From positions 2,232,001-2,296,000 of the forward strand of contig AP024889.1 of NCBI GenBank assembly GCA_024347015.1: 64,000 bases of DNA, given 5' to 3'. Position numbers and translations under genes: made by a program. This DNA comes from Vibrio pectenicida (GTDB taxonomy: Bacteria; Pseudomonadota; Gammaproteobacteria; Enterobacterales; Vibrionaceae). Of this stretch, positions 31,870 through 42,834 are shown one piece after another (position 1 is the first letter of the stretch; the number at the start of each line of letters is the position of its first letter). Below the pieces are notes generated by a model, which was not told the origin of the DNA, searched no databases, and saw nothing but the letters and a program-made list of their open reading frames with translations.

Positions 31870-32690
31870 ATGGACAGAACCAACTGGCAGTACGGACGAG
31901 CCAATATAAACATTCTGATGCTTGGTATTTGTTACAAGAAGCGGGCTATCCCTGTATGTTGGACACTCCTTGATAAGAAAGGGAACTCTAACGAAAAAGA
32001 GCGTATTGGCTTAGTTTCTCGGTTTATCAGGATATTTGGCACAGGACGTACTGATATATTACTTGCGGATCGTGAGTTTGTTGGTGGTGATTGGTTTCGC
32101 TGGCTTAGAGAGCACAACATTCCCTTTAACATCCGCATCAAGAAAAACGCTATTACCACAAATAGTCGAGGACTCGATGTTGATGTCGATGGACTCTTCT
32201 ATCACCTGAAACCGGGAGAAGAGCAGACTCTATCAGGGGCACACAAATTATGGGACGAGTCGATTTATTTGGCAGGAGCACGTTTGGATGATGGCGAATT
32301 ACTCATAATCGCCACGAGTGCCCCTTGACCTGACAGTATCATGATTTACGCGAAGCCTTGGGAGATAGCAACCTTATTTGAATGCCTGAAAGGGCGAGTC
32401 TGACGGAACCCGCGAGGGTGAGCAAGGTGGTCGCAATATTGGCGTTGAACTATTGTTGGGCTTACAAAACGGATGAATGGCGCAGCGAACAAGGCGACGG
32501 AATCAAAGTGAAAAAGCACGGTCGCTTAGCCAAAAGCCTTTTTAGGCATGGGCTGGATTTACTTCAGCAAATAGGGCTTGGCTCCTGCAGTCATCCGCTC
32601 ACTATAAGAAAATGCTGCAACATGATGAGTCCACGAGCTGTAACACCCTAGAATATAGGCCTGTTCACATTGTGAGCAAGAGGTCTCGTG
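31858..32690 (+). pseudogene. IS4-family transposase remnant, copy 2 (broken gene)
   Basis: The longer of two remnants. A 152-residue frame from 31870 holds two of the three catalytic acids, in MDRTNWQYG (first Asp) and ILLADREFVGGDWF (second Asp). It stops after ATSAP, and the third acid is in another frame (WEIATLFECLKGR). Beyond a further break, a frame continues with EPARVSKVVAILALNYCWAYKT to SLFRHGLDLLQQ. The N-terminal third of the transposase is missing (TGA immediately upstream). Positions 32245-32538 duplicate copy 1. No clear terminal inverted repeats or target duplications could be identified. Confidence 0.82.
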
Positions 32691-32700
32691 TACAGGGAAA

Positions 32701-33897
32701 TTATGGTTTAACCGCTTGAATTAAAATATTTCTTGGGGTGACTTCCTCAGAACAAAAAGTCGCAAGTGATACTTGGTAACCATGTTCTTCAAGATGGAGA
32801 GCTTTATCATGCACCAGCCACATTTCTAAACTTCGACGAAAAGGCTGCTGAACCAAGTTCAAGCGCTCCATCTGCCAGTAGCGCTTAACCCCTCGAGAAT
32901 AAAAATCATCATAGGCAAGCGCTTGCGGGAGTCGCAGCTGTTTTTTATCTGCCGCCCATTGGCAAAAAACCTCAAACCCCTCCAAGAGCATAGATTTTTT
33001 GATACTAGGAATCGGTATATAATCTTTATGGCCTAAGACTTCTCTTAATATTAAGTCCAATCCAAGTCGGTAACTCATCTCAAGAAAGCGATGTCTTTTC
33101 ACTCTTTCTCCACCTGTTACCGTCTCCTGTAACGAAATTCGCAGCTCAGATCGAGAGAGTTTAAGCTCAGATGACTGACCGTATGAAGACAAGGCTTGAT
33201 ACTTGTCATCTTGAGTAAGGTGATAACAACAAGGTGACAATGTCAGCGCTGGCAAACCAGCAGCAACGGCTTTTTCAATCAAAGAAACGTGCAAATCACC
33301 ACATGCATGTAACGCAACAGCATGTTGGTTTTTAGTTAATATAAATTTAGCCTCACTGGATAAAGCATCACCTTGAACAAAGGTCATTGGCAACTTGAGG
33401 TTATCCGCCTCTCTTTGTCCTACATCACAGAGTGTTCTCTGATATTCAAAACTTGTCACTGGCTGACCACTATAGCCAGCCAGTACTCTGCCTAAAAATC
33501 CCTTTCCCGAACACCATTCTAGCCATTCACTACCACTGTGGCACTTAAGTGCAGCCTCTCCCATAGATGCTATTTGATCCAACTTTCTGCCAGGGACTCC
33601 ATTTGTAACCGAACGATCCAATTTAAGACCTTCAAGCTGGGTCCTCTTTAATTGATTCAGTTTAAATGCACAGTCCAACTTGGGGATAAATTCACTCAAG
33701 CATTGATTTAATTGCTGTGGATCAGATTTAATCTCTTCTACTTGCGCATCGGTTAAATCTTCAAGAAAGCATGAAAGTTTAGAATGCTTTTCATGCCATA
33801 GAGATACCCCATAGCAACTGACTAAAAATGGTTCAAATCGCCAAAACTCTTGGTGAGTGGTAAGAAATGAATCCAGTTGTAAAAACCTTGCGTGCAT
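32701..33897 (-). CDS. SAM-dependent methyltransferase, Methyltransf_32-like
   Basis: A 398-residue cytoplasmic protein. Motif I of a class I methyltransferase is visible in EWLEWCSGKGFLGRVLAGY (about residue 125-145), followed by VTSFEYQ, VQGDAL and VALHACGDLHVSL, and the paired cysteine segment LTLSPCCYHL. This pattern fits the METTL25/PF13679 group. Substrate is unknown (RNA, protein or a small molecule). Located between the IS remnant and cysB. No partner in the same operon is obvious. Confidence 0.75.
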   Translation of the reverse strand: MHARFLQLDSFLTTHQEFWRFEPFLVSCYGVSLWHEKHSKLSCFLEDLTDAQVEEIKSDPQQLNQCLSEFIPKLDCAFKLNQLKRTQLEGLKLDRSVTNGVPGRKLDQIASMGEAALKCHSGSEWLEWCSGKGFLGRVLAGYSGQPVTSFEYQRTLCDVGQREADNLKLPMTFVQGDALSSEAKFILTKNQHAVALHACGDLHVSLIEKAVAAGLPALTLSPCCYHLTQDDKYQALSSYGQSSELKLSRSELRISLQETVTGGERVKRHRFLEMSYRLGLDLILREVLGHKDYIPIPSIKKSMLLEGFEVFCQWAADKKQLRLPQALAYDDFYSRGVKRYWQMERLNLVQQPFRRSLEMWLVHDKALHLEEHGYQVSLATFCSEEVTPRNILIQAVKP

Positions 33898-33956
33898 ACT
33901 TTACCAACTCACCTTAAACTATAGAGAGGACTAGCGGGAAGAAAGAAACTTCCAAA

Positions 33957-35093
<1,137 letters not shown>

Positions 35094-35221
35094 TCAAAAA
35101 TTACCCATAGATCAGAGTTTTCGTTAATAATTAGCTTAGAAACGTAATAATATAAAATAGATGCAGTGGTTCATAAGAATCGTGTATCCTTATACGCTAG
35201 CCAACAAAAGATACGGAATTT

Positions 35222-35983
35222 ATGAATATTGGGTTAATCATAGCTTTAGTTGCCATCTTACTGGTCTTAGTACTTGGCTATAACATCATGCTCCAGTACA
35301 AAGTCAAAGTTGAATCGGCAAAAAAACAGGAAGGCGTGAGGTATTTAGCAGTTATAGATGCGACGGAAGAGCTCATCGGGCACGCCAACCACTTACCATA
35401 CAGCAGAGACTTGTTGATTTGTCTCAATAATCGAATCCTAGATTCGGTTCAAAGTATGCATGAACTGGAGCCGAAGAATAAGCAACTTGAGCAAAGAGTT
35501 GCCCACGTTAAACAACAGATAAATCAATTAAAAAATGACAAGAGTGGTGCGGAAAGTACTGCTTTTAAGACACCAAGCGGTGATAAACAAGCAATCGTAA
35601 TGCTTAAGCTAGTAAAACGTTTGAGGGACACGATCAGAAGCGAGCATAATAAAGGCCGCTTTGACACTCAGGCATATGTTGCTGAAAATGCTCGATTAGA
35701 GACTATTCAAGTACGCATTAATATAGAGAACGTTCTCAAGAGAGCTAATGATGCTATTGTTCGTGGACAGCCAGGTACTGCGCTTCAATTAGTACGCAAA
35801 GGTTTGGACGTACTCAATACAAAAAATGATAATTATTCAAATCAAGCCCGTGAGAAACTTCAACAAATGAATGATGATTTGGAACAGAAACGTCAGTCTA
35901 AAAGTGCTGAAGATCTTCACCAGATGGAAGACGAACGCAAAAACGATATGGACGAGATCTTTGGCGAAAAGAAAAAATGGTAA
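35222..35983 (+). CDS. Membrane-anchored coiled-coil protein of unknown function
   Basis: A 253-residue protein. Residues about 3-24 form one membrane helix (IGLIIALVAILLVLVLGYNIML). The remainder is charged and helical, with coiled-coil-prone stretches near 85-110 and 205-250 and a lysine/glutamate-rich tail (DEIFGEKKKW). The anchor-then-cytoplasmic-coil layout resembles membrane-linked structural or repair-associated proteins in Vibrio annotations, but I cannot assign a function. Followed by a strong terminator and then miaE. Confidence 0.75.
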   Translation: MNIGLIIALVAILLVLVLGYNIMLQYKVKVESAKKQEGVRYLAVIDATEELIGHANHLPYSRDLLICLNNRILDSVQSMHELEPKNKQLEQRVAHVKQQINQLKNDKSGAESTAFKTPSGDKQAIVMLKLVKRLRDTIRSEHNKGRFDTQAYVAENARLETIQVRINIENVLKRANDAIVRGQPGTALQLVRKGLDVLNTKNDNYSNQAREKLQQMNDDLEQKRQSKSAEDLHQMEDERKNDMDEIFGEKKKW

Positions 35984-36008
35984 TATAATCGCCATACTCC
36001 AATTGCTT

Positions 36009-36034
36009 AAGGCCGCTAATGCGGCCTTTTTTAT
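36009..36034 (+). terminator. Intrinsic terminator between the coiled-coil gene and miaE
   Basis: AAGGCCGC / GCGGCCTT stem with a 4-base loop followed by TTTTTT. It lies only about 15 bases before the miaE start, so miaE probably relies on read-through or a promoter inside the upstream gene. Confidence 0.88.
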
Positions 36035-36048
36035 GTTTAAAAAGAACT

Positions 36049-36825
36049 ATGATCGATTTAAAAAATTACGATAACCTGCTACTGCCTATAAATGATTTTC
36101 TTCAATGTGCTACACCCCAGACTTGGATAGATGAAGCCAAAAAACCTAAAAATATTAATACTGTATTAGTCGATCATCTACTGTGTGAACTTAAAGCGGG
36201 GCAATCTGCTATGTTTCTCATACGTAAATACGCTGTTGATAAACAGAGTACACAAAATCTACTCGATTGGCTCAAACCGTATGAAGACTTTACCTACCGA
36301 AAAATAGGCAACTTACAAACTCTTAAAGGTAAAAGTAATATTTCCAAGGCCATCATTGCCAAATCAGATTCCCTCTATAGTCAAGAACTGATCGATAAAA
36401 TGGTCATGCTAATCAAAGAAGAGCTCCATCATTTTTATCAAGTACTTGAAATTATGGAAAAGCGTAGTATCCCTTACGAGCCAGTTACTGCAAGCCGCTA
36501 CGCTAAGGGGCTACTTACTCATATGGCAACTCATGAACCTCAAGCGCTAACCGATAAGCTCATTATTGGTGCTTATATAGAAGCACGTTCTTGTGAACGC
36601 TTTGCCAAACTCGCTCCTCATATGGATGAAGATATTGCAAAGTTTTACATCTCATTGCTACGTTCAGAAGCGCGTCATTATCAAGACTACCTCAGCCTTG
36701 CAGAAGATATCGCTGGCAAAGACATTTCGCAGCGGGTCGCTTTTTTTGGTCAGTTAGAAGCTGAATTGATATCTAGTCCTGATAATGACTTTAAATTTCA
36801 CAGTGGCTCACCAATAGCTCTATAA
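36049..36825 (+). CDS. miaE: tRNA 2-methylthio-N6-isopentenyladenosine hydroxylase MiaE
   Basis: A 258-residue non-heme diiron monooxygenase that hydroxylates ms2i6A37 to ms2io6A37 in tRNA. Diiron ligand motifs appear as KEELHHFYQVLEIM and RSEARHYQDYLSL, together with SRYAKGLLTHM and YIEARSCERFAKLAPHM. Start at MIDLKNYDNLLLPIN (36049) matches the family; the frame is open to 36019 across the terminator, which is not credible as coding. Confidence 0.92.
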   Translation: MIDLKNYDNLLLPINDFLQCATPQTWIDEAKKPKNINTVLVDHLLCELKAGQSAMFLIRKYAVDKQSTQNLLDWLKPYEDFTYRKIGNLQTLKGKSNISKAIIAKSDSLYSQELIDKMVMLIKEELHHFYQVLEIMEKRSIPYEPVTASRYAKGLLTHMATHEPQALTDKLIIGAYIEARSCERFAKLAPHMDEDIAKFYISLLRSEARHYQDYLSLAEDIAGKDISQRVAFFGQLEAELISSPDNDFKFHSGSPIAL

Positions 36826-36848
36826 AGATAGCTGAACTGAATTACCAA

Positions 36849-37550
36849 CTATCCAAAATTAAGCGTTCGATTAATTTCTCTCAGGACCTGATCAGGCTCC
36901 TTTGCCTGAGTAATAGGTCGGCCGATAACCAAATAGTCAGAACCTGCTTCTATTGCATCCACAGGAGTCATAATACGCTTTTGATCACCGGTATCTGAGC
37001 CGATAGGACGAATTCCGGGCGTCACAAGCTTAAATGCTTTGCCAAGCTCATCTTTGAGCATGGATGACTCTTGAGCAGAGCATACCACGCCATCTAAACC
37101 CGAGTTTTGCGTTAGTTTAGCCAAGCGAACAACATGTTCTTGTGGTGCCGTACCAATACCTATCCCTTTCAGGTCGCTTTGTTCCATACTAGTCAACACT
37201 GTGACACCAATAAGAAGCGGCCGAGTTTGTCCATAGGATTCAAGTATCTCTCGGGAAGCGCTCATCATACGTTCACCACCACTTGCATGCACATTAACCA
37301 TCCACACTCCGAGTTCTGCTGCAGCACGCACAGCTTTAGAACAAGTAGTAGGAATGTCATGAAATTTAAGATCCAAGAACACCGAAAAACCACGTTGATG
37401 TAGTTGTTTAACAAAATCAGGACCAAAGAGCGTAAACATTTCCTTACCGACTTTGAGCCGGCATGACGCAGGATCAATTCTATCTGTAAATGCAAGCGCA
37501 TCCGCTCGGTTGTCGTAATCCAATGCGACAATTACTTTTTGGTCAATCAT
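36849..37550 (-). CDS. pyrF: Orotidine 5'-phosphate decarboxylase
   Basis: Last step of UMP synthesis: OMP to UMP plus CO2. A 233-residue TIM barrel; the active-site signature [18 protein letters not shown] carries the Asp-Lys-Asp array and [11 protein letters not shown] the phosphate site. Follows lapA and lapB as in E. coli (lapA-lapB-pyrF). Confidence 0.96.
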   Translation of the reverse strand: MIDQKVIVALDYDNRADALAFTDRIDPASCRLKVGKEMFTLFGPDFVKQLHQRGFSVFLDLKFHDIPTTCSKAVRAAAELGVWMVNVHASGGERMMSASREILESYGQTRPLLIGVTVLTSMEQSDLKGIGIGTAPQEHVVRLAKLTQNSGLDGVVCSAQESSMLKDELGKAFKLVTPGIRPIGSDTGDQKRIMTPVDAIEAGSDYLVIGRPITQAKEPDQVLREINRTLNFG

Positions 37551-37622
37551 TTCATTTCCTATCTAATGTTGCTTGTTGCTAAAAAAATGCAGCGAACAGA
37601 ATATCTGCGAGCTGCATTAAAA

Positions 37623-38792
37623 TCATTCTCCATCCAATCCTCGGATTGGTTTAATCGTCCCCCATCCTTTACAAGAAGGGCAATGCCAATACATTGAATG
37701 GGTCGAAAAACCACATTTACGACATCGAAAATGGGGTTTGATTTTCAATTGTTCACCTACCAGCCTCTGCAGTGTTTGCAAACTGGCTTTAGCTCGACCT
37801 TCTTCCGCTTCGGTTAGATGATAATCCATCAAACGATAAAAGCCCTTCATGGTAGGGTTCTTAACTAATTGGCGCGTAAGAAGCTCCTGTGCTGAACCTG
37901 AACCTTCATGTTGAGCTACCATTTGGGCAAGCATCAGCTCAGCGGATACACCCGCTTTTGCTGCTATACACTGACGCAAAAAATCCAACAATTCTTCTTC
38001 TTGACCAAGGTTATGGTAACATTCTGCCAATGTGGGCAAAACTTCACTTACAAAATCGGTGTCTTGTTCAAGGACCATCTCCATGTACTTTATTGTTTTG
38101 CTGTAGTCTTCATTTTCCAAGTACAACTTGCCTAGTGCAATACTCGCCCTAACACACTTAGGATCTTCAGAGAGAGCCCTTTTAAAGTGTAAAATAGCGC
38201 GATTACTGTCACCTTCTGCTTGCTCTTGCATGGCAAGCTCACACCAGAAATGAGCAATATTAGTTCGCATCCGCTTACGGCCTAACTTAACAAGTTGAGA
38301 CGCATATTGAATAGCTTTAGCCCATTCACGTGTTTGTTGATAAATAGAAACTAACTGCTGTAGTGCTGCTTCTCTATGCTCTGGTTCATCAACAAGTTGC
38401 TCGAAAATTTTCTCTGCGCGATCTAGAAAGCCAGAAACCATGTAATCTTTAGCAAGTTGCTGAAGAGCAATATTTTTTTGATCAATTGTCAAACCAGAGC
38501 GTGAAATGAGATTTTGGTGAATACGGATAGCACGGTCAACCTCACCGCGAGAACGAAATAAATTACCCAAAGCTAAATGAGTATCAATAGTTTCGTTATC
38601 AACTTGGAGCAACTCAATAAAGTGATCGACCGCTTTGTCAGATTGATCAGACAAAAGCAGATTTAGTCCCGTAACATATTGGCGGGAAATCTGATTAGAG
38701 TGCTTCTGCTTGTCTTGCTGGGCACTGCGGTTACCCATATACCAGCCGTATGCAGCAGCAATTGGTAGAAGTAAGAAGAGTATTTCTAACAT
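37623..38792 (-). CDS. lapB: Lipopolysaccharide assembly protein LapB (YciM)
   Basis: A 389-residue inner-membrane protein that controls LPS synthesis by promoting FtsH-mediated LpxC degradation. An N-terminal membrane helix (MLEILFLLLPIAAAYGWYMG) is followed by nine or so TPR-type repeats. A C-terminal rubredoxin-like zinc finger is intact with four cysteines (FRCRKCGFSTHSMYWHCPSCKGWG). Lies about 26 bases after lapA and upstream of pyrF on the same strand. Confidence 0.95.
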   Translation of the reverse strand: MLEILFLLLPIAAAYGWYMGNRSAQQDKQKHSNQISRQYVTGLNLLLSDQSDKAVDHFIELLQVDNETIDTHLALGNLFRSRGEVDRAIRIHQNLISRSGLTIDQKNIALQQLAKDYMVSGFLDRAEKIFEQLVDEPEHREAALQQLVSIYQQTREWAKAIQYASQLVKLGRKRMRTNIAHFWCELAMQEQAEGDSNRAILHFKRALSEDPKCVRASIALGKLYLENEDYSKTIKYMEMVLEQDTDFVSEVLPTLAECYHNLGQEEELLDFLRQCIAAKAGVSAELMLAQMVAQHEGSGSAQELLTRQLVKNPTMKGFYRLMDYHLTEAEEGRAKASLQTLQRLVGEQLKIKPHFRCRKCGFSTHSMYWHCPSCKGWGTIKPIRGLDGE

Positions 38793-38818
38793 CGAGTAAA
38801 AAGCTTACCTATAAGACC

Positions 38819-39100
38819 TTATTGGATTTTAACTTGTTGAGATTGGCTCTCGGAAGGTGATAGTTTCTTCAGCTGCTTTTTTAACTTACGTATTTGCAGT
38901 TGAGAACGCAAATGAACACCACCGAACATGACCCAAGCTAATATAAAACCACTAACAAATACCCCTCCCAACAACGTTGAAAGATGGAATTCACCTTGTG
39001 CAAGTAAATAATTAAAATTGACAACTTCTTGGTTTTGAGAACCCAAAGCTAGTGCAATGAGAAACAAGGCCAGCACTATAACAATTTTTACAATTTTCAT
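38819..39100 (-). CDS. lapA: Lipopolysaccharide assembly protein LapA (YciS)
   Basis: A 93-residue inner-membrane protein with two hydrophobic helices (VIVLALFLIALALG and LLGGVFVSGFILAWVMFG) separated by NQEVVNFNYL, then a basic cytoplasmic coiled tail. The size, topology and position before lapB identify it; it aids LapB function. Confidence 0.9.
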   Translation of the reverse strand: MKIVKIVIVLALFLIALALGSQNQEVVNFNYLLAQGEFHLSTLLGGVFVSGFILAWVMFGGVHLRSQLQIRKLKKQLKKLSPSESQSQQVKIQ

Positions 39101-39273
39101 ATCCTGTCACCTGAGTGAATATCTACCGATATGATTATGCAGTAAATCCCGCAAACAAACCATGCCTATATTGGAATTTCATTCATCAAAGTCTGATTGT
39201 ACCACACAGCTACAAAGGGAGATTCCGCTTTGAACAATATTCTGAATCACTTAATCTGTTTAACGTTACCATT

Positions 39274-39306
39274 AAAAAAGCGACATACCTGAGTATGCCG
39301 CTTTTA
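39274..39306 (-). terminator. Intrinsic terminator of ihfB
   Basis: Arms of 13 bases with one mismatch (AAAAGCGACATAC at 39276-39288; GTATGCCGCTTTT at 39293-39305); the minus strand continues into a T-run. Confidence 0.82.
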
Positions 39307-39322
39307 CAAAATAAATGATGTT

Positions 39323-39604
39323 TCAGTCCATATTGACACGTTCACGCAGTTCTTTGCCTGGTTTAAAGTGAGGAACATATTTTCCGTCTAGCTTCACTTT
39401 TTCACCAGTTTTAGGATTGCGACCTACACGAGGCTCACGATAGTGAAGAGAAAAGCTACCAAATCCACGGATTTCAATTCTATCGCCAGTATCTAGTGTC
39501 GAAGCCATATGTTCTAAAATATCTTTCACAGCATCTTCAATTTCTTTTGCTGAAAGATGGGTTTGCTCAGCGCAGAGTCTCTCAATCAGTTCAGACTTAG
39601 TCAT
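39323..39604 (-). CDS. ihfB: Integration host factor subunit beta
   Basis: A 93-residue HU/IHF-type DNA-bending protein that pairs with IhfA. The DNA-binding arm signature [25 protein letters not shown] is complete. Start [10 protein letters not shown] at 39604 matches the family; nine upstream codons in frame are discarded. It sits next to rpsA, as in E. coli. Confidence 0.96.
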   Translation of the reverse strand: MTKSELIERLCAEQTHLSAKEIEDAVKDILEHMASTLDTGDRIEIRGFGSFSLHYREPRVGRNPKTGEKVKLDGKYVPHFKPGKELRERVNMD

Positions 39605-39644
39605 AGTTTCCCTCATAGCGTATTTTATCACTTATTATAGTAAG

Positions 39645-39749
39645 TAATACCAATTCCAACAAACACTTGGTAACTATTCTAGACACAAAATCGACAGATT
39701 GCTCGGCGATGAATCGTATTTTTTGAGTCACTTGATGAGATTGGTATTA
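39645..39749. repeat. MITE-like inverted-repeat element between ihfB and rpsA
   Basis: A 105-bp segment bounded by perfect 10-bp inverted ends TAATACCAAT (39645-39654) and ATTGGTATTA (39740-39749), with partial matches continuing inward. Its non-coding interior suggests a miniature inverted-repeat element; I recall similar TAATACCAAT-ended repeats in Vibrio but could not check. Confidence 0.5.
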
Positions 39750-39771
39750 AAACTATTTTAGCTCAATTGAT

Positions 39772-39801
39772 AAAAAAGGAGCCTTTCGGCTCCCTTTTTT
39801 A
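39772..39801 (-). terminator. Intrinsic terminator of rpsA
   Basis: GGAGCC-TTTC-GGCTCC stem with flanking A6 and T6 runs, ideal on the minus strand. Confidence 0.9.
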
Positions 39802-39814
39802 TAAAGGAGAGTTA

Positions 39815-41485
39815 TTATTCGCCTTTAGCAGCTTTGAAAGCATCAGCCATAGCGTTACCAAACGAAGCTTCATCAGCTTTGTTTAAAGTAGCCATTGCTT
39901 CTTGCTCTTCTGCTTCGTCTTTAGCTTTAACAGATAGGTTGATAACGCGATTCTTACGGTCTACACCAGTAAACTTCGCTTCGATGCTATCACCAACATT
40001 TACGATTAGAGAAGCATCTTCTATGCGGTCACGAGAAACTTCAGAAGCACGGATGTAACCTTCTACACCTTCTTCAAGCTCGATAGTTGCACCTTTAGCA
40101 TCTACTGCAGTTACAGTACCGTTTACTAGTGTACCTTTCTTATTGTCTGCTACGTAGGCATTGAATGGGTCATTTTCCATCTGCTTAACGCCTAGAGAGA
40201 TACGCTCACGCTCTGCATCTACTGCTAGTACAACTGCAGAGATTTCGTCACCTTTCTTGTATTCACGTACTGCTTCTTCACCTGTAACATTCCAAGAAAT
40301 GTCAGATAGATGAACTAGACCGTCAATACCGCCATCTAGACCGATAAAGATACCAAAGTCAGTAATAGACTTAATCTTACCAGTCACCTTGTCGCCTTTA
40401 GCTTGCGCTTCAGCGAAAGATTGCCAAGGGTTAGCTTTACACTGTTTCAGACCTAGAGAAATACGACGACGTTCTTCATCGATCTCAAGAACCATTACCT
40501 CAACTTCATCGCCAACATTGACAACTTTAGATGGGTGAATATTCTTGTTAGTCCAGTCCATTTCAGAAACATGTACTAGACCTTCAACGCCTTCTTCGAT
40601 TTCAACGAAACAACCGTAGTCAGTTAGGTTAGTTACACGACCAGATAGCTTATGACCTTCTGGGTAACGCTTAGCAATTGCTACCCATGGATCTTCGCCT
40701 AGCTGCTTAAGACCTAGAGATACGCGAGTGCGGTCACGATCGAACTTAAGAACTTTAACTTGGATTTCATCACCAACGTTCACAATCTCAGAAGGATGCT
40801 TAACGCGTTTCCAAGCCATATCTGTGATATGTAGAAGGCCGTCAACACCACCTAAGTCAACGAATGCACCGTAGTCAGTTAGGTTCTTAACGATACCTTT
40901 AACTTCTGCACCTTCTTGTAGAGACTCAAGTAGCTCATCACGTTCAACACTGTTCTCAGATTCGATAACTGCACGACGAGAAACAACTACATTGTTACGC
41001 TTTTGGTCAAGTTTAATAACTTTGAACTCTAGCTCTTTGTTTTCTAGGTGAGCAGTATCACGGATTGGACGTACATCTACTAGAGAACCTGGTAAGAAAG
41101 CACGAATACCGTTTAATTCAACAGTGAAGCCGCCTTTAACTTTACCATTGATAATACCAATAACAGTTTCAGCTTCTTCATATGCTTTCTCAAGCACAAT
41201 CCAAGCTTCGTGACGCTTCGCTTTCTCACGAGAAAGTTGAGTTTCACCGAAACCATCTTCAACAGCGTCTAGCGCAACGTCTACTTCAGAACCGACTTCA
41301 ACTTCAAGTTCACCAGCCGCATTCTTGAACTGTTCTGCAGGAATAGCAGACTCAGACTTAAGGCCTGCATCAACAAGAACAAAACCGTTCTCGATAGAAA
41401 CTACAGTACCTTTAACAATAGTACCTTGTTGAAATTCAGTTTCGTTTAGAAACTCTTCAAAGAGTTGAGCAAAAGATTCAGTCAT
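39815..41485 (-). CDS. rpsA: 30S ribosomal protein S1
   Basis: A 556-residue RNA-binding protein (E. coli 557) needed to start translation of most mRNAs. Six S1 OB-fold repeats; the later four show the repeated pattern [28 protein letters not shown] and [16 protein letters not shown]. Located between cmk and ihfB, the conserved cmk-rpsA-ihfB order. Very regular codon use fits high expression. Confidence 0.98.
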   Translation of the reverse strand: MTESFAQLFEEFLNETEFQQGTIVKGTVVSIENGFVLVDAGLKSESAIPAEQFKNAAGELEVEVGSEVDVALDAVEDGFGETQLSREKAKRHEAWIVLEKAYEEAETVIGIINGKVKGGFTVELNGIRAFLPGSLVDVRPIRDTAHLENKELEFKVIKLDQKRNNVVVSRRAVIESENSVERDELLESLQEGAEVKGIVKNLTDYGAFVDLGGVDGLLHITDMAWKRVKHPSEIVNVGDEIQVKVLKFDRDRTRVSLGLKQLGEDPWVAIAKRYPEGHKLSGRVTNLTDYGCFVEIEEGVEGLVHVSEMDWTNKNIHPSKVVNVGDEVEVMVLEIDEERRRISLGLKQCKANPWQSFAEAQAKGDKVTGKIKSITDFGIFIGLDGGIDGLVHLSDISWNVTGEEAVREYKKGDEISAVVLAVDAERERISLGVKQMENDPFNAYVADNKKGTLVNGTVTAVDAKGATIELEEGVEGYIRASEVSRDRIEDASLIVNVGDSIEAKFTGVDRKNRVINLSVKAKDEAEEQEAMATLNKADEASFGNAMADAFKAAKGE

Positions 41486-41588
41486 TTATTTAATCTTCAA
41501 TAAATTAAACGTCCACGGGTATCCTACCACATGGGGTTATTAAATTCGCCGATCATCATCCGTGCGATCAACGTTCTTACTTGATAGC

Positions 41589-42269
41589 CTAAGCTACCAG
41601 TTTAGATTCGATATATTGTAGCGCCTGTTCTACTACTTCGTCGATACTCATCGTAGTAGAATCTAGCAAGAGCGCACCTTCCGCAGGACGCAATGGTGCT
41701 ACTGGACGATTACGATCCCGTTCATCACGCTCTTGTATTTCGCACAAAAGGTCACCAAAGTTAACATTTAAACCTTTATTTTGCAACTGTTTGAATCGGC
41801 GAAGTGCTCGCTCCTCAGCACTAGCATCAAGGAATATCTTAGCTTCAGCATCTGGAAAGACAACTGTCCCCATATCACGTCCATCTGCAATCAGCCCTAC
41901 ACCAATTGAAAATGCTCGTTGTCGGCGCAGTAATGCTTCACGAACGCGAGGAAATGCTGCTACTTTCGACGCGGCCATGCCCGTCTCTTCTTTGCGAAGT
42001 TCACCTGATACATCTTCACCTTCGAGAATCACTTTAACCAACTCACCTTCTGCCGAAAACTGTACGTCCAGATGAGTAGCCAAAGGTACCAGTGCGTTTT
42101 CTGATTCAAGATCTACACCATGATGCATAGCCGCCAAAGCTAAAACTCGGTAGATTGCACCTGAGTCCAATAGCCCAAAGCCAAGCTTTTTTGCCAACAG
42201 CATACAGAGAGTACCTTTACCCGCACCACTTGGTCCATCAACGGTGACGACTGGCGTATGAGACGACAT
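41589..42269 (-). CDS. cmk: Cytidylate kinase
   Basis: Phosphorylates CMP and dCMP. A 226-residue P-loop kinase with [22 protein letters not shown], the CMP-binding [22 protein letters not shown] and RRFKQLQ lid residues. Upstream of rpsA by 103 bases on the same strand. Confidence 0.97.
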   Translation of the reverse strand: MSSHTPVVTVDGPSGAGKGTLCMLLAKKLGFGLLDSGAIYRVLALAAMHHGVDLESENALVPLATHLDVQFSAEGELVKVILEGEDVSGELRKEETGMAASKVAAFPRVREALLRRQRAFSIGVGLIADGRDMGTVVFPDAEAKIFLDASAEERALRRFKQLQNKGLNVNFGDLLCEIQERDERDRNRPVAPLRPAEGALLLDSTTMSIDEVVEQALQYIESKLVA

Positions 42270-42370
42270 GTTTTACTCCACATTAATTGAAAACAACTGC
42301 CTTAGTTTGGCGTCAAATTATAGTGGTAATCAGGTCACTGCACCAGCGCGTATTAAAGCTAATTTAATAA

Positions 42371-42396
42371 AATAGAGCGCTAAGCGCTCTATTTAG
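42371..42396 (-). terminator. Terminator of the ComEA-like gene
   Basis: AATAGAGCGC-TAA-GCGCTCTATT at 42371-42393, immediately after the stop; the minus strand continues TTTATTAAATT. Confidence 0.82.
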
Positions 42397-42696
42397 TCAC
42401 AGTTTTATGCGGCTTCGGTTTTTATCCACCATAGATGGTCCAATTCCTTTGACTTGAGCTAAATCTTCCGCTTTTTCAAAAGGTCCATTTTCATTTCGAT
42501 ACCTGACAATTTCTTGCGCCTTTTTCAGCCCTACACCACTCAGCAAAGTGGCTAATTCCGCTTCCTCTGCAGTGTTAATATTTACAGTAATATCGATTTG
42601 TGAATATTTTCCATTTACAGGTTGATCATTTGAGTAGCCAACTGGGCTGTGAAAAACCAAAACCATTAAAATAGCTGTCATTAAGTGTCGTTTCAT
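42397..42696 (-). CDS. ComEA family helix-hairpin-helix DNA-binding protein
   Basis: A 99-residue secreted protein: signal peptide (MTAILMVLVFHSPVGYS region), then two HhH motifs (VNINTAEEAELATLLSGVGLKKAQEIVRYR and AEDLAQVKGIGPSMVDKNRSRIKL). This is the size and layout of the Vibrio ComEA that binds incoming DNA in the periplasm during natural transformation. It lies between ppiD and cmk with its own terminator. Confidence 0.85.
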   Translation of the reverse strand: MKRHLMTAILMVLVFHSPVGYSNDQPVNGKYSQIDITVNINTAEEAELATLLSGVGLKKAQEIVRYRNENGPFEKAEDLAQVKGIGPSMVDKNRSRIKL

Positions 42697-42777
42697 AAGG
42701 TGTACTCCTAGAGTTTAAATTAACCCTAGATACGATAAACCAAATATAGAGTTAAGAGATTGAAGTTAATACAAATT

Positions 42778-42812
42778 AAAACGGACTGCAAAAGCAGTCC
42801 GTTTTATCAGTA
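42778..42812 (-). terminator. Intrinsic terminator of ppiD
   Basis: Perfect 12-bp arms AAAACGGACTGC (42778-42789) and GCAGTCCGTTTT (42794-42805) around AAAA, 30 bases past the ppiD stop. Confidence 0.88.
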
Positions 42813-42834
42813 TTATCAATTTCATTAACTCATA

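Noticed and set aside
33938..33953. Small hairpin GGAAG-AAAGAAA-CTTCC after cysB as a terminator
   Set aside because: Five-pair stem without T-run on the minus strand; too weak.
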